Assembly: GCF_029589435.1 (NCBI RefSeq)
Contig: NZ_JARRAG010000002.1
Coordinates: forward strand, 806,001-870,000
Length of the DNA stretch: 64,000 bases
Direction of reading: 5' to 3'
Origin: Paludisphaera mucosa
GTDB lineage: Bacteria; Planctomycetota; Planctomycetia; Isosphaerales; Isosphaeraceae
Part shown: positions 35,553 to 44,075 of the stretch, piece by piece
Numbering within the stretch: position 1 is the stretch's first letter
Layout of the letters: each line of letters starts with the position of its first letter
The notes under the pieces: model-generated
Seen by the model: only the letters and a program-made list of their open reading frames with translations
The model's database searches: none
Told to the model about the DNA's origin: nothing
Position numbers and translations under genes: made by a program

Positions 35553-37371
35553 CGCCGGCCCCGGCCGGGCCGCGCGGGCGGCGTCCGGCGACCGACGCGG
35601 GCCCCGGGGCGACCTCGTCGTCGTCGCCGGCCGCCCCGGGTCCGGCGCGGCCGATTACGCGGACGACCTCGGCCGGGCCGGGGGGGACGAGGTCGTCGTC
35701 TTCCCCGACGGGGGGGCCGGCGGCTCGCCCTCGGGTGCCGACGGCCGGGCCCCGGCCTCCGACGACTGGGACTGGCGGGAACGGCGGGCCAGCCTGATCC
35801 TGTTCCTCTCCGCACGCCCCTCGGAGCCCGAGCGCGACGCGATCAAGGCCCTGCTGGAATCGGCGCGGCAATGGCCGGTCCGGTTCGTCGCCGTGGTCGG
35901 CTCCTTCGCGGTCCACCTCGGCGACCCCGAGGCCGAGGAGGCCGAGCGGCTCGTCCTGGCGCAGCTCCAGGCGAGCGGCCTGGGCGCGAACGTGTCGCTC
36001 ATCCGCACGGGGCACGTCGTGGGCCCCAACTCCGACGCGGACCGGCTCCTGACGCGGCTCGCCCCGTTCGCCCCCCTGGCGCCGCGCCGCCTCCGCTCCT
36101 GCTTCGTGGATCGGGCCGACCTGTTCGCCGCGATCGAGGCGGAGCGGGCCCGGGCCCACGGCCGGCGGACCTACACGATCCTGGGCGAGAACGTCCCCTG
36201 GCGCGTCATGCTCGAGCGCCGCCCGCCCGCCTCCCTCGGCGGCCGGCTCGCGAGGGCCCTGTCGAGGCCCCTGGCCTGGCTGGGCGCGGGCCGGGCGGCG
36301 GGCGCGGCGTTGACCGGCCTCGCGCGATGGTCGCCGCGGCTGCGGCCCTGGCACGTCCACACCCTGCGGCCGCGCTCGATGCGCGAGCTGATCGCCCTCT
36401 GCCACCGCCGGAACATCCAGCACGTCCGGGTCGTGGGATACAACAACGGCGTCAACCATTTCGGGCATCGCCACCCCGGCAGGACGATCGTCTCCACCGG
36501 CCTGCTCCGACGGACGGTCCACCTCCGGCCCGGCCGCCTGAAGGCCGACTCCGGGGCCACGATCCGCGACGCCCTCGACCGCCTCTCCGAGCGCGGCGAG
36601 GACCTGTACGTCATCCCGAACTACTCGTACGTCGCCCTCGGCACGGCCTTCTTCGTGCCGATCCACGGGTCGTCGGTCGACTACGCCACGGTCGCCGACA
36701 CGATCGACCGCGTCGTCTTCTTCGACCCGATCCGCGACGGGATCGTCTCGGCCGGCCGCGACGACGAGGCGTTCCGGCGCAACGTCTACGACATGAACTC
36801 GCCCGTGGTCGTCCTCCGGCTCTACCTGCGGACCAGGCCGAAGGCGCGGTACTTCGTCCGCCGCGAGACCCGCGTCCGGCCCTCGGCGGGCGAGATCCTC
36901 GAGGCCCTCCGGGACCGCGACGCCACCAACGTCGAGGTCCGTCAGGCCCACTCCGCCAGCCCCAAGGTCACGATCTCCCGCTACTACGACGAGCCCGGCG
37001 AAGGGGTCGGGGCCGGGGCCGCCCTCGAACTCCCGCGCGACGCCCTGGGCCGGCTCTGGGACCGGCTGGAGGAGAACCCGGTCTCGTCCTTCCTCATGCA
37101 CGCGGGGAGCCGCCACGTCGCCTGGCACACCGAGCTCTTCTTCACGCCCGAGGAGTTCGCGACGTTCTGGGAGACCCGGGCCCAGCTCCCCCTGCGCAAG
37201 ATCCAGCTGCGATACATCCACCGCGACGGCATGCCGAGCTCGCCCTTCCGGGACGAGGACCGCGTCTCCGCCGACCTTTTCATGTTCCGCCGCCACCGGG
37301 ACGCGTTCGGCGAGTACCTCGCGCGGACCCTGCCCCGCGTCCGGACGAACCCCGGCAAGCACAGCCACTGA
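35506..37371 (+). CDS. FAD-linked oxidase (DHCR24/VAO-type) fused to an N-terminal SDR-like region
   Basis: A 621-residue two-part protein. Residues about 35-270 look like a degenerate nucleotide-binding epimerase/SDR fold (DLVVVAGRPGSGAADYA; VRFVAVVGSFAVHLG; SLIRTGHVVGPNSD; RTYTILGENVPW). Residues about 290-615 are a VAO/PCMH FAD-binding oxidase related in pattern to 24-dehydrocholesterol reductase: VVGYNNGVNHFGHRHPGRT, ADSGATIRDALDRLSERG and YSYVALGTAFFVPIHGSS. The usual covalent-flavin His is not identifiable. It overlaps psd by 47 bases and ends eight bases before the aminotransferase gene. A lipid or isoprenoid desaturation or reduction step is my inference. Confidence 0.82.
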   Translation: MGSPSSGSTTPPAPVDAGPGRAARAASGDRRGPRGDLVVVAGRPGSGAADYADDLGRAGGDEVVVFPDGGAGGSPSGADGRAPASDDWDWRERRASLILFLSARPSEPERDAIKALLESARQWPVRFVAVVGSFAVHLGDPEAEEAERLVLAQLQASGLGANVSLIRTGHVVGPNSDADRLLTRLAPFAPLAPRRLRSCFVDRADLFAAIEAERARAHGRRTYTILGENVPWRVMLERRPPASLGGRLARALSRPLAWLGAGRAAGAALTGLARWSPRLRPWHVHTLRPRSMRELIALCHRRNIQHVRVVGYNNGVNHFGHRHPGRTIVSTGLLRRTVHLRPGRLKADSGATIRDALDRLSERGEDLYVIPNYSYVALGTAFFVPIHGSSVDYATVADTIDRVVFFDPIRDGIVSAGRDDEAFRRNVYDMNSPVVVLRLYLRTRPKARYFVRRETRVRPSAGEILEALRDRDATNVEVRQAHSASPKVTISRYYDEPGEGVGAGAALELPRDALGRLWDRLEENPVSSFLMHAGSRHVAWHTELFFTPEEFATFWETRAQLPLRKIQLRYIHRDGMPSSPFRDEDRVSADLFMFRRHRDAFGEYLARTLPRVRTNPGKHSH

Positions 37372-37378
37372 GGCCCGC

Positions 37379-39517
37379 ATGCAACCGACTTCGCCGACCC
37401 TCGGGGCGCCCGCGCCGATCCCGCCGCGCGAGACCGCCCGCCCCTCGTCGTCGCCGCTGGAGACGATCGCCCGGATCCTCCGCGACCGCGAGCCGAACTT
37501 CCTCCGGTGCTACCTCAATCCGCACGTCGCCCAGGCCTGCTACTGCCTGGACGGCCTCGTCCGCGAGACCTGGCACGTGGGCGAGTGCCAGTCGTTCCTG
37601 GCCAACAGCCTCGACGAGGCGCTCGGCGGCGCGATCAAGCTCGTGCGCTACAACCGCCCCGCGCCGGCGGCGCGGGCGGACGGGTGGATCGTCGACCCCG
37701 AGGACCGCCTCGCGGCCTTCGCCGCCGAGGACCTCCCCGGGGGGGATCGCGTGGAGTTCCTGCCGGGCCTCCGCGCGACCCGGGGGGACCTGGGCGACGC
37801 GGACCTCGCGGCCCCGATCGACCTGGTCGTGCTGGCCGGGGACCTCCCCGCGGGGCGTGCGGACGCGATCCGCGAGGCGATCCGCCGCCACGCGCCGGCC
37901 GTGATCGTCTGCGTCGGCCGGGACGACCTGGACGCGCTGCGCGGCGGGCCCCGCGGCTGGCTGCACGAGGTCGCGCCGGACGTCGTCGTGTTCGACGAGA
38001 CGTTCACCGACCGGGCGGTCCCCTTCGGCGCGTTCACGGCCCGGAGGACGCTCTTCGCCCCCTGGAACCGCCTCGGCAAGGGGACCTTCCACTCGACGAC
38101 GTTCCAGCCGAACACGATCTCGGCCCTCCAGTTCATGAACGTCCTGGCCCGTCGCGACCCCGAGTTCCTGGCCCAGCACGCCGGCGACCTGAGGGCCGTC
38201 CGCGACGACCTCGGCCGCCGCGCCGACGCGTTCGGGCGGTATTACAACCCCACGCTGCTCCGGCTCATCCGGGCCGCGAGGTTCGAAACCAAGGCCGTCG
38301 AGGCCGACGGCCCCTTCGTCGCGGTCGACGGCCGCCGCGTGTACGACGCCGTCGGCGGCGTCGCGTGCAGCGTGCGCGGGCACAACCCCCCGAGGTATCT
38401 CGAAGAGATCGAGGCGCTGCCGTCGTCGGCCGAGGAGGTCGAGTCCGAGCTTCGCGACCGCCTGCGCGCGCTCACCGGCCTGGGGAACGTGCTCCCCGCG
38501 GTCAGCGGGGCCGGCGCCGTCGAGAACGCCCTCAAGCTCGCGCTGATCGCGCGCGGCCCGAGGCGGCACGTCCTCGCCCTCAAGGCCGGCTTCGGGGGCA
38601 AGACGCTCCTCTCGCTCGCCGCGACCGCGAACCCGTCGTACAAGGAACGCATCGGCCCCCTCCACCCCGAGGTCCACTACGTCGACCCGTTCGCGGCCGA
38701 CGCCCGCGCGCAGGTCGACGCCCTGCTCGACCGGCACGACTTCGCCGCCGTGCAGCTGGAGCTGATCCAGTCCGTCGGCGGCGTGCGGGCCGTCCCGGAG
38801 GACCTGGTCCGGCACCTCGACGCGCGACGGCGCGACCGGGGTTACCTCCTCGTGGTCGACGAGGTCCAGACGGGCATGTACCGGACCGGGCCGTTCGTGC
38901 GCTCCGCGGCCATGGGCCTGGAGCCCGACCTCCTGCTGCTGGGCAAGGCGGCGTCGGACATGATGTTCCCGACCGCCCTGACCCTCTACTCCGACTCGCT
39001 CGCGGCCGAGCTCGCGGCCCTCGGCTCGACGACCCCGGGGGTGGTCCGGCGGCGGTTCGGCTACGACCTGGGCTCGCGGACCGTCCTGAACGTCCTCCGC
39101 CTGGGCGAGTCGCTCGACCTGCCGCGGCGCGTCGCCGACGCGGGCGAGGAGATCGCCCGCCGGCTCCGGGAGGGGCTCGGGGCGGACGCCGGGGTCCGCG
39201 AGGTCCGGGTCTTCGGGCTGCTCGTCGGGATCGAGCTCGACGCGACGGGCCCGCTGCGGAGGCGGCTCCGCAGGCGCCTGGGCCCGCTCTACGCGCTCGC
39301 CATGCTCCGGCATCGCCGCTTCCCCGTCCTGGCGGGGATCTGCCAGTGCGAGCCGGAGACCCTCAAGATCACCCCGCCCCTCGACTCCGACCCCGAGGAC
39401 GTCCGGGAACTCTGCGGGACGATCGTCAACGTCCTGAAGCGGCCCTTCCTCGGCGTCCTCGCCGCCGGCCTCGGCCGACTCATCCCCCCGTTCCCGACCA
39501 CGAAGAGGAGACCATGA
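37379..39517 (+). CDS. Class III aminotransferase with extra degenerate half-domain
   Basis: A 712-residue protein. Residues about 310-700 are a complete class III PLP aminotransferase: YDAVGGVACSVRGHNPP, the PLP-phosphate loop SGAGAVENALK, LLVVDEVQTGMYRTGPF at about 493 and the Schiff-base Lys in LLLLGKAASD at about 522. Residues about 40-270 resemble the C-terminal half of another such enzyme (VVVFDETFTDRAVPFGAFTA; GTFHSTTFQPNTISALQF). That part lacks a Lys at the PLP position, so it is a non-catalytic partial duplicate. It ends in a TGA overlapping the ATG of the next gene. The amine substrate is unknown. Confidence 0.85.
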   Translation: MQPTSPTLGAPAPIPPRETARPSSSPLETIARILRDREPNFLRCYLNPHVAQACYCLDGLVRETWHVGECQSFLANSLDEALGGAIKLVRYNRPAPAARADGWIVDPEDRLAAFAAEDLPGGDRVEFLPGLRATRGDLGDADLAAPIDLVVLAGDLPAGRADAIREAIRRHAPAVIVCVGRDDLDALRGGPRGWLHEVAPDVVVFDETFTDRAVPFGAFTARRTLFAPWNRLGKGTFHSTTFQPNTISALQFMNVLARRDPEFLAQHAGDLRAVRDDLGRRADAFGRYYNPTLLRLIRAARFETKAVEADGPFVAVDGRRVYDAVGGVACSVRGHNPPRYLEEIEALPSSAEEVESELRDRLRALTGLGNVLPAVSGAGAVENALKLALIARGPRRHVLALKAGFGGKTLLSLAATANPSYKERIGPLHPEVHYVDPFAADARAQVDALLDRHDFAAVQLELIQSVGGVRAVPEDLVRHLDARRRDRGYLLVVDEVQTGMYRTGPFVRSAAMGLEPDLLLLGKAASDMMFPTALTLYSDSLAAELAALGSTTPGVVRRRFGYDLGSRTVLNVLRLGESLDLPRRVADAGEEIARRLREGLGADAGVREVRVFGLLVGIELDATGPLRRRLRRRLGPLYALAMLRHRRFPVLAGICQCEPETLKITPPLDSDPEDVRELCGTIVNVLKRPFLGVLAAGLGRLIPPFPTTKRRP

Positions 39518-40047
39518 GCACGGAAACCGCCCCGCGTCTGAGCCTGACGCACATCGACTTCGCCGGGCTCTACACCCGGCACCTCGGGCGACACTCCCAG
39601 TTCGGGATCAACGTCGTCCACCTGATCGCGCTCTTCGGGATCTGGTTCTGCATCTATTCGGCCGTCACGCAGGGGGCTCGGCTCGCGGGCCTGCAGGCGT
39701 GGTGGGCCCCCGCGGCGGGGCTGGCGCTCGCCTACCTGGCGGCCGTGGCGTCCAACGCCTCTTTCCGGGCGGCCGTCGCGACGGCCGCCTTCCTGGCCCT
39801 CTTCCTCGCGTGCGTCCTGGCCGTGCCGGCGCTGCCGGCCTGGTCGATCCCGGCCTTCCTCGCCGTGATCCCGGCCTTCTACAAGCTCCAGAGCTGGAGC
39901 CACCGGGTCTGGGTCGAGGCGGCCGACATGACCGAGTTCAACAGGCGGTTCCCGCCGGGGCGCGAGCTGAACCTCATCCTGCTCCTCTTCGAGGTCCCCA
40001 TCTGCCTCGAATACCTCTGCTTCCGCCGAAAGGACTGGCGCCGTTGA
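39514..40047 (+). CDS. Small multi-pass membrane protein, weakly Mpo1/DUF962-like
   Basis: A 177-residue protein with about four hydrophobic segments (residues 30-50, 62-80, 84-108, 112-125) and a conserved-looking cytosolic end. The pattern RHLGRHSQFGINVVHLIALF near the start and SWSHRVWVEAADMTEFNRRF near the end recalls the two His-containing blocks of Mpo1/DUF962 lipid-oxidising membrane proteins. The match is weak and made by eye only. It has GAGGAG before an ATG that overlaps the aminotransferase stop (ATGA), so it is the last gene of the operon. Confidence 0.7.
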   Translation: MSTETAPRLSLTHIDFAGLYTRHLGRHSQFGINVVHLIALFGIWFCIYSAVTQGARLAGLQAWWAPAAGLALAYLAAVASNASFRAAVATAAFLALFLACVLAVPALPAWSIPAFLAVIPAFYKLQSWSHRVWVEAADMTEFNRRFPPGRELNLILLLFEVPICLEYLCFRRKDWRR

Positions 40048-40056
40048 GACGCCGCC

Positions 40057-40088
40057 GCCCCGCCCCGAGATCCGCGGCGGGGCGGGGC
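40057..40088. terminator. Terminator hairpin between convergent operons
   Basis: GCCCCGCCCC (40057-40066) and GGGGCGGGGC (40079-40088) form a perfect ten-base-pair stem with a 12-base loop. It is placed between two converging stop codons. No T tract on either side. Confidence 0.65.
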
Positions 40089-40104
40089 CGGCCGCCCGCC
40101 GGCC

Positions 40105-40920
40105 TCAACGCTTGCGGCCGAGGGCGACGACGATGTTGTGCGCGTCCTCGACGGGGAAGGCCAGGCGGTTGATGAGCCAGCGCTTGAGCGGGCCGGCCTT
40201 GTGCAGGCCCATCTCCTCGATCAGGGGCGTGAGCCAGCCCCCGCGGTGGCCGAACTCCATGAAGGCGTCGAAGTCCTCGAAGGCCAGCGGCGGCTCGAAG
40301 GTCTCGCCGCGGCGGACGTCGAGGCCGTGCGCCTCCATGATCCGGGCGACCTCGGCCAGGTCCGCCGGGTTCAGGACCGTGTCGTCCATCCTGCGATCGC
40401 CGGCGCCGGAGAGCATCCGGAGGATCCGCGAATCCCCCTTCGCCTGGAGCGCCTTGTAGGCCGCCTTCGTGCCGCCGACGAGGGACCACCACCCGCCCGG
40501 CTTCAGCCGGGAGGCGATCTGGGGCGCGAGCGTCTTCATGCCGACGAAGCCCGTGACGAAGTGGGTGCAGATGCAGTCGAACTGCTTCCCCGGGAAGTGG
40601 GCGTCGAGGTCGGACGCATCGCCGGCGACGGCGGTCAGCCCGGGCAGACGCCGGCGGGCGACCTCCAGCATGTTGTCCGCGAGGTCGACGCCGAAGGGGA
40701 CGATCCGGGCCTCGGACTGCTCGACGAGCTTGCCCAGGAAGAGGCCGGTCCCCATCCCGACGTCGAGGACGTGCAGCTCGGAGCCCGCCTCGAGGAGCCC
40801 CTCCTGCCGCATCTGCCGGATGCCCCGGTCGAGCGACCTGCCGATCACCCCCTGCGGGTCGAGGTCGTAGTGCGTCGCGACGACGTCGTTGTAAGCGTGG
40901 TGTACGGTCGCCGTGCTCAT
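40105..40920 (-). CDS. Class I SAM-dependent methyltransferase
   Basis: A 271-residue methyltransferase. SAM motif I is LHVLDVGMGTGLFLGKL at about residue 50, motif II is FGVDLADNMLEVARRRL, and a later FDCICTHFVTGFVGMKTLA replaces the usual post-motif region. A segment LPGLTAVAGDASDLDAHFPG binds the adenine by analogy. The target is unknown; its position beside lipid-type genes suggests a small or lipid substrate. The ATG overlaps the TGA of the metallophosphoesterase gene (ATGA), so they are coupled. Confidence 0.87.
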   Translation of the reverse strand: MSTATVHHAYNDVVATHYDLDPQGVIGRSLDRGIRQMRQEGLLEAGSELHVLDVGMGTGLFLGKLVEQSEARIVPFGVDLADNMLEVARRRLPGLTAVAGDASDLDAHFPGKQFDCICTHFVTGFVGMKTLAPQIASRLKPGGWWSLVGGTKAAYKALQAKGDSRILRMLSGAGDRRMDDTVLNPADLAEVARIMEAHGLDVRRGETFEPPLAFEDFDAFMEFGHRGGWLTPLIEEMGLHKAGPLKRWLINRLAFPVEDAHNIVVALGRKR

Positions 40921-41813
40921 AGCGGGGAACCTGCCTTCTGGGAATGCCCGAGTGGGAACAGCTGGAGGAATCGGTCGAGGATCCGAAAAGGCGCGAGATG
41001 CTGCGGCTCGGCGGCCGAGGGGCAGGCCATGGCCGACTCCTCCTCGCGGTCGAAGCCGGCCGAGGCGTCGTCGGCCTCGCCCTCGGCCTCGGCCGGGGGC
41101 CAGTATTCCAGGCGGACCTCGTCCCCCCGGACCGAGACGAAGGGACAGGGCAGGTGCTCGGTCCAGGTCCCGCTGTTGGCGTAGAGCACGCCGCGGACCT
41201 CCTCGACGCCCGCCAGGTGGGTGTGGCCGCAGACGACGTATCGGCAGCCCTTGGACGCCGCATAGGCGACGGCGCCGTCGCGGATCATCTCGCTGCTGCG
41301 CTGGAACTTCTTGGAGACCCGCCGGATGTACCGGGACGCGTGGTGCGGCGCCCACTTCTGGATGTAATAGTACACCCGGCACGCCGCCTCCGTCAGCAGG
41401 CCGTAATTCTCGACGAACCGGTCGAACTGGTCGCCGTGCAGGATCAGGAGGCGGAGCCGCTCGTTCTCGAAGTAATACTCGTCGAGCACGTCGACGCCCA
41501 CGATGTGGGCGACGACGTCGGCGGGGCCGTCGTGATTGCCGCGGATCCACGACACGCGGAAGTCGTCGCGGTCGGAGTGGCGGCGGATCGCCTTGAGGCA
41601 GGCGAAATGGCTCTTGGAGAGCCGGCTGAAGTTCAGGTCGTCGAAGATGTCGCCGTTGATGACCAGCTCGCGGGAATTCTCCGCCGCCCACCCGAGGAAT
41701 TCCGCGAGCGGCTTGGCCTGGCAGACGTCGCTGCCCAGGTGCAGGTCGCTGATGACCAGGCAGTCGTAGCGCCTGAGGGGCTGGCCCTGGCGCCTCTCAA
41801 GGTCGCGCTGCAT
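40917..41813 (-). CDS. Metallophosphoesterase (LpxH/UDP-diacylglucosamine pyrophosphatase-like)
   Basis: A 298-residue calcineurin-like phosphoesterase with all five metal blocks: ISDLHLGSD at about residue 20, VINGDIFDDLNF, WIRGNHDGPAD, LILHGDQFD and VVCGHTHLAGVEE. The spacing and the SDLHLGS start fit the LpxH/YbbF group, which cleaves UDP-diacylglucosamine or similar lipid pyrophosphates. The C-terminal about 60 residues are an extra tail. It is the first gene of a two-gene operon with the methyltransferase and converges on the GMC-psd operon. Confidence 0.87.
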   Translation of the reverse strand: MQRDLERRQGQPLRRYDCLVISDLHLGSDVCQAKPLAEFLGWAAENSRELVINGDIFDDLNFSRLSKSHFACLKAIRRHSDRDDFRVSWIRGNHDGPADVVAHIVGVDVLDEYYFENERLRLLILHGDQFDRFVENYGLLTEAACRVYYYIQKWAPHHASRYIRRVSKKFQRSSEMIRDGAVAYAASKGCRYVVCGHTHLAGVEEVRGVLYANSGTWTEHLPCPFVSVRGDEVRLEYWPPAEAEGEADDASAGFDREEESAMACPSAAEPQHLAPFRILDRFLQLFPLGHSQKAGSPL

Positions 41814-42111
41814 GACGGGATCCCCCGGACTGCGATCGAGCGTGAGGCCGCAAATGGATCTTGCTCGCGAACGGGCCGCGCCCCCCCGGGCCGAGGGCCC
41901 GCCGAGGCGTGCGATCGACCCGCGGCGGGACCTCGTCCCGGGCCGGCGCGTCGCACGTAGCGAAGTATGATCGACGCCCCCCCTCCGACCAAGAAGATAT
42001 GCCGATCCTCATGCAATGCTTACGGATCATTCTCGGCCTCGCCATGCGACGAGGCGGCGTTCGCGAAGAAGCCGCGGGGGATCGGCGAACTCGGCGCGAA
42101 GGCGGGCCGAT
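41814..42111. other. Intergenic region without recognisable gene
   Basis: 298 bases between the metallophosphoesterase start and the phnX stop, both on the minus strand. I see no conserved open frame, clear promoter or terminator here. Confidence 0.5.
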
Positions 42112-42948
42112 TCAAGACGCGTCGTCGCCCCGACCTCGGGGCGAGACGCCGCCCCCTCCGGCCGGCCGCCCGTCGATCTCGTCGAGCACGGGGAGCAGGT
42201 CGGCGACGCTCTCGACGACGAAGTGGGCCCCGGCCCGTTCCAGGTCGGCCTTCACGACCGCCAGGCGGCGGTCCCGTTCGCGCGGGTCGAGGCGGTCGAC
42301 CTCCTCGCGCGAGAGGCCGAGGCCGTTCCCCGTCCGGCTGACGCCCACGGCCCAGGCCCCCGCGTTGCGCGCGGCCTCGACGCCGACGGGCGTGTCGTCC
42401 ACGGCCGCGACCGCGGCCATGGGGTACACGCCCAGCCGCTCGGCGGCGCGGTAGAGCATCCAGGGCGCGGGGCGGCCCTGGGCCACGTCGTCGGCGCACA
42501 CCGAGGCATCGGGCCGATACCCGCCGTCGCGGGCGATCGGCTCCAGGACGTCCATCAGGGGGCGGGTGTAGCCGGTCGTCCCGCCGATCCTCAGGCCCCG
42601 GCGGCGGCACTCGGCGACGACCTCGGGGACGCCGGGGATCACGTCGGCGTATCCCGCGAGCGACGCGAGCTGGAGGGGCAGGAAGTCGGCGTAGAGGCGA
42701 TCGACGTCGGCCTCGCCGGGTCCGGCCCCCCGGCGCTCGCGCCAGGCGGCCGCGACCCGGGGGAGGGCGAGGATCGAGGCGATGTGGTCGCGCTTGGCCT
42801 TGCCCATCGGCCCCCGCGCCTCGCCCTCGTCGATCGCGACCCCGCACCGGGCGAAGATCTCGACGAAGACCCGGGCCGGGGCCCGGCTGCCGTGGTCCAC
42901 GGTCGTGCCGGCCCAGTCGAAGATCACGGCCGCGAGTCGAGCGCTCAT
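42112..42948 (-). CDS. phnX: Phosphonoacetaldehyde hydrolase
   Basis: A 278-residue HAD-superfamily enzyme splitting phosphonoacetaldehyde to acetaldehyde and phosphate. It has the family-specific motif I VIFDWAGTTVDHGSRAP, the Schiff-base Lys region RGPMGKAKRDHI at about residue 52, TTGYTRPLMD, CADDVAQGRPAPWM and AVDDTPVGVEAARNAG. The C-terminal about 15 residues are extra. The ATG overlaps the stop of the FAD oxidoreductase gene (ATGA). It is the last gene of the minus-strand phosphonate operon and would consume the aldehyde made by the upstream oxidoreductase. Confidence 0.96.
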   Translation of the reverse strand: MSARLAAVIFDWAGTTVDHGSRAPARVFVEIFARCGVAIDEGEARGPMGKAKRDHIASILALPRVAAAWRERRGAGPGEADVDRLYADFLPLQLASLAGYADVIPGVPEVVAECRRRGLRIGGTTGYTRPLMDVLEPIARDGGYRPDASVCADDVAQGRPAPWMLYRAAERLGVYPMAAVAAVDDTPVGVEAARNAGAWAVGVSRTGNGLGLSREEVDRLDPRERDRRLAVVKADLERAGAHFVVESVADLLPVLDEIDGRPAGGGGVSPRGRGDDAS

Positions 42949-44075
42949 GACCACCCCTCCCAGTCGCGATCGGCCAGGCCGAAGGCCGTCGTCATCCCCG
43001 ACCCCCCCGTCCCCGTGCGGATGAAGACGCCCGGCGTCGGCTCGGCCTCGAAGATCGGCCGGGTGGGGTGCTTGGCGTAGATCCCGTGCCAGCGCTCGGC
43101 GACCTCCCAGCTCGGCAGCCGGATCACCCGCCGCAGCTCCCTCAGGATCAGGTCGTCGATCGCCGCCTTGTCGAAGGGCTCGATGGCGGCGTCGTATTCG
43201 TGCGAATCGCCGAGGATGAGCGCGCCCTCGTCGTCCTGGGCGGCCATCACGTGGATGCCGAACTCGTCCAGCTCGGGGGTCTCGGCGGCGATCCGCTCCT
43301 TGAGCCGGGGGAGGCTCGGGCACGCCTCGAAATTGGCGTAGTGCCGCAGCGTCAGGCCGCTCGCCAGGTGCGGCCCGAGCCTCCCGGCCCGGGGGCGGCC
43401 GACCTTGAGCATCTGCAGCTTGCAACGACGGAGGCCCGAGGTCGCGGCCAGGCCCGGGAACAGGCGCCCGAAATCGGCCCCGCCGCAGACGACGACGCGT
43501 TCGAAGTCCCGACCCGGCCCGCCCGGGGCGCGGACCCAGCCGGGCCCGACCTCGGCGATGGTCGTATCGAACTCGAACCGGACGCCGTACCGGCTTCCGA
43601 GCCAGGCGGGCAGTTCGCGGATGGCCCTGCGGGGGTTGACGCAGAGTTCGGCGGGGCTGAACAGGCCTCCCAGCAGGCCGTCCGGGTTGGCGAAGTCGGT
43701 GCGCCCGGCGACCTCGCCCGGCGAGAGCAGGCGGCAGTCGCAGCCCAGGTCCGGGGCCGTCCCGGCGAACTCGCGGAGCACGTCCCACTCGTCGTCGCGG
43801 TGGGCGAGGTGGATCGAGCCGCACCGGTCGACCCAGATCCCGGCCTCCTCGGCGATTTCGAGCCAGATCTCCCGGCTGCGCAGGGCGATCGCCCGGCACT
43901 CGCCGGCCGGCTGGCCGATCGGCCAGACCATGCCGAAGTTCCGGATCGAGGCGCCGGAGGCGGCCGGGCTCCGCTCGAAGACGGTCACCCGACGCCCGCG
44001 GCGGGCCGCCGCGTAGGCGTGCGCCAGCCCGACGACCCCCGCGCCCACGATGCCGACGTCCGATCGATCGCTCAT
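42945..44075 (-). CDS. Phosphonate-associated FAD-dependent oxidoreductase (TIGR03364/PbfD type)
   Basis: A 376-residue DAO-like flavoprotein. The FAD motif is VGIVGAGVVGLAHAYAAARR at the N-terminus, followed by the group motif GASIRNFGMVWPIGQPAG and, near the end, GTGGSGMTTAFGLADRDW. This family lies in aminoethylphosphonate operons. Members characterised in the literature oxidatively deaminate N-methyl-aminoethylphosphonate or aminoethylphosphonate to phosphonoacetaldehyde. Coupling to phnX downstream and the HD gene upstream (ATGA overlaps at both ends) supports that role. It may stand in for PhnW, which is absent. Confidence 0.9.
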   Translation of the reverse strand: MSDRSDVGIVGAGVVGLAHAYAAARRGRRVTVFERSPAASGASIRNFGMVWPIGQPAGECRAIALRSREIWLEIAEEAGIWVDRCGSIHLAHRDDEWDVLREFAGTAPDLGCDCRLLSPGEVAGRTDFANPDGLLGGLFSPAELCVNPRRAIRELPAWLGSRYGVRFEFDTTIAEVGPGWVRAPGGPGRDFERVVVCGGADFGRLFPGLAATSGLRRCKLQMLKVGRPRAGRLGPHLASGLTLRHYANFEACPSLPRLKERIAAETPELDEFGIHVMAAQDDEGALILGDSHEYDAAIEPFDKAAIDDLILRELRRVIRLPSWEVAERWHGIYAKHPTRPIFEAEPTPGVFIRTGTGGSGMTTAFGLADRDWEGWS

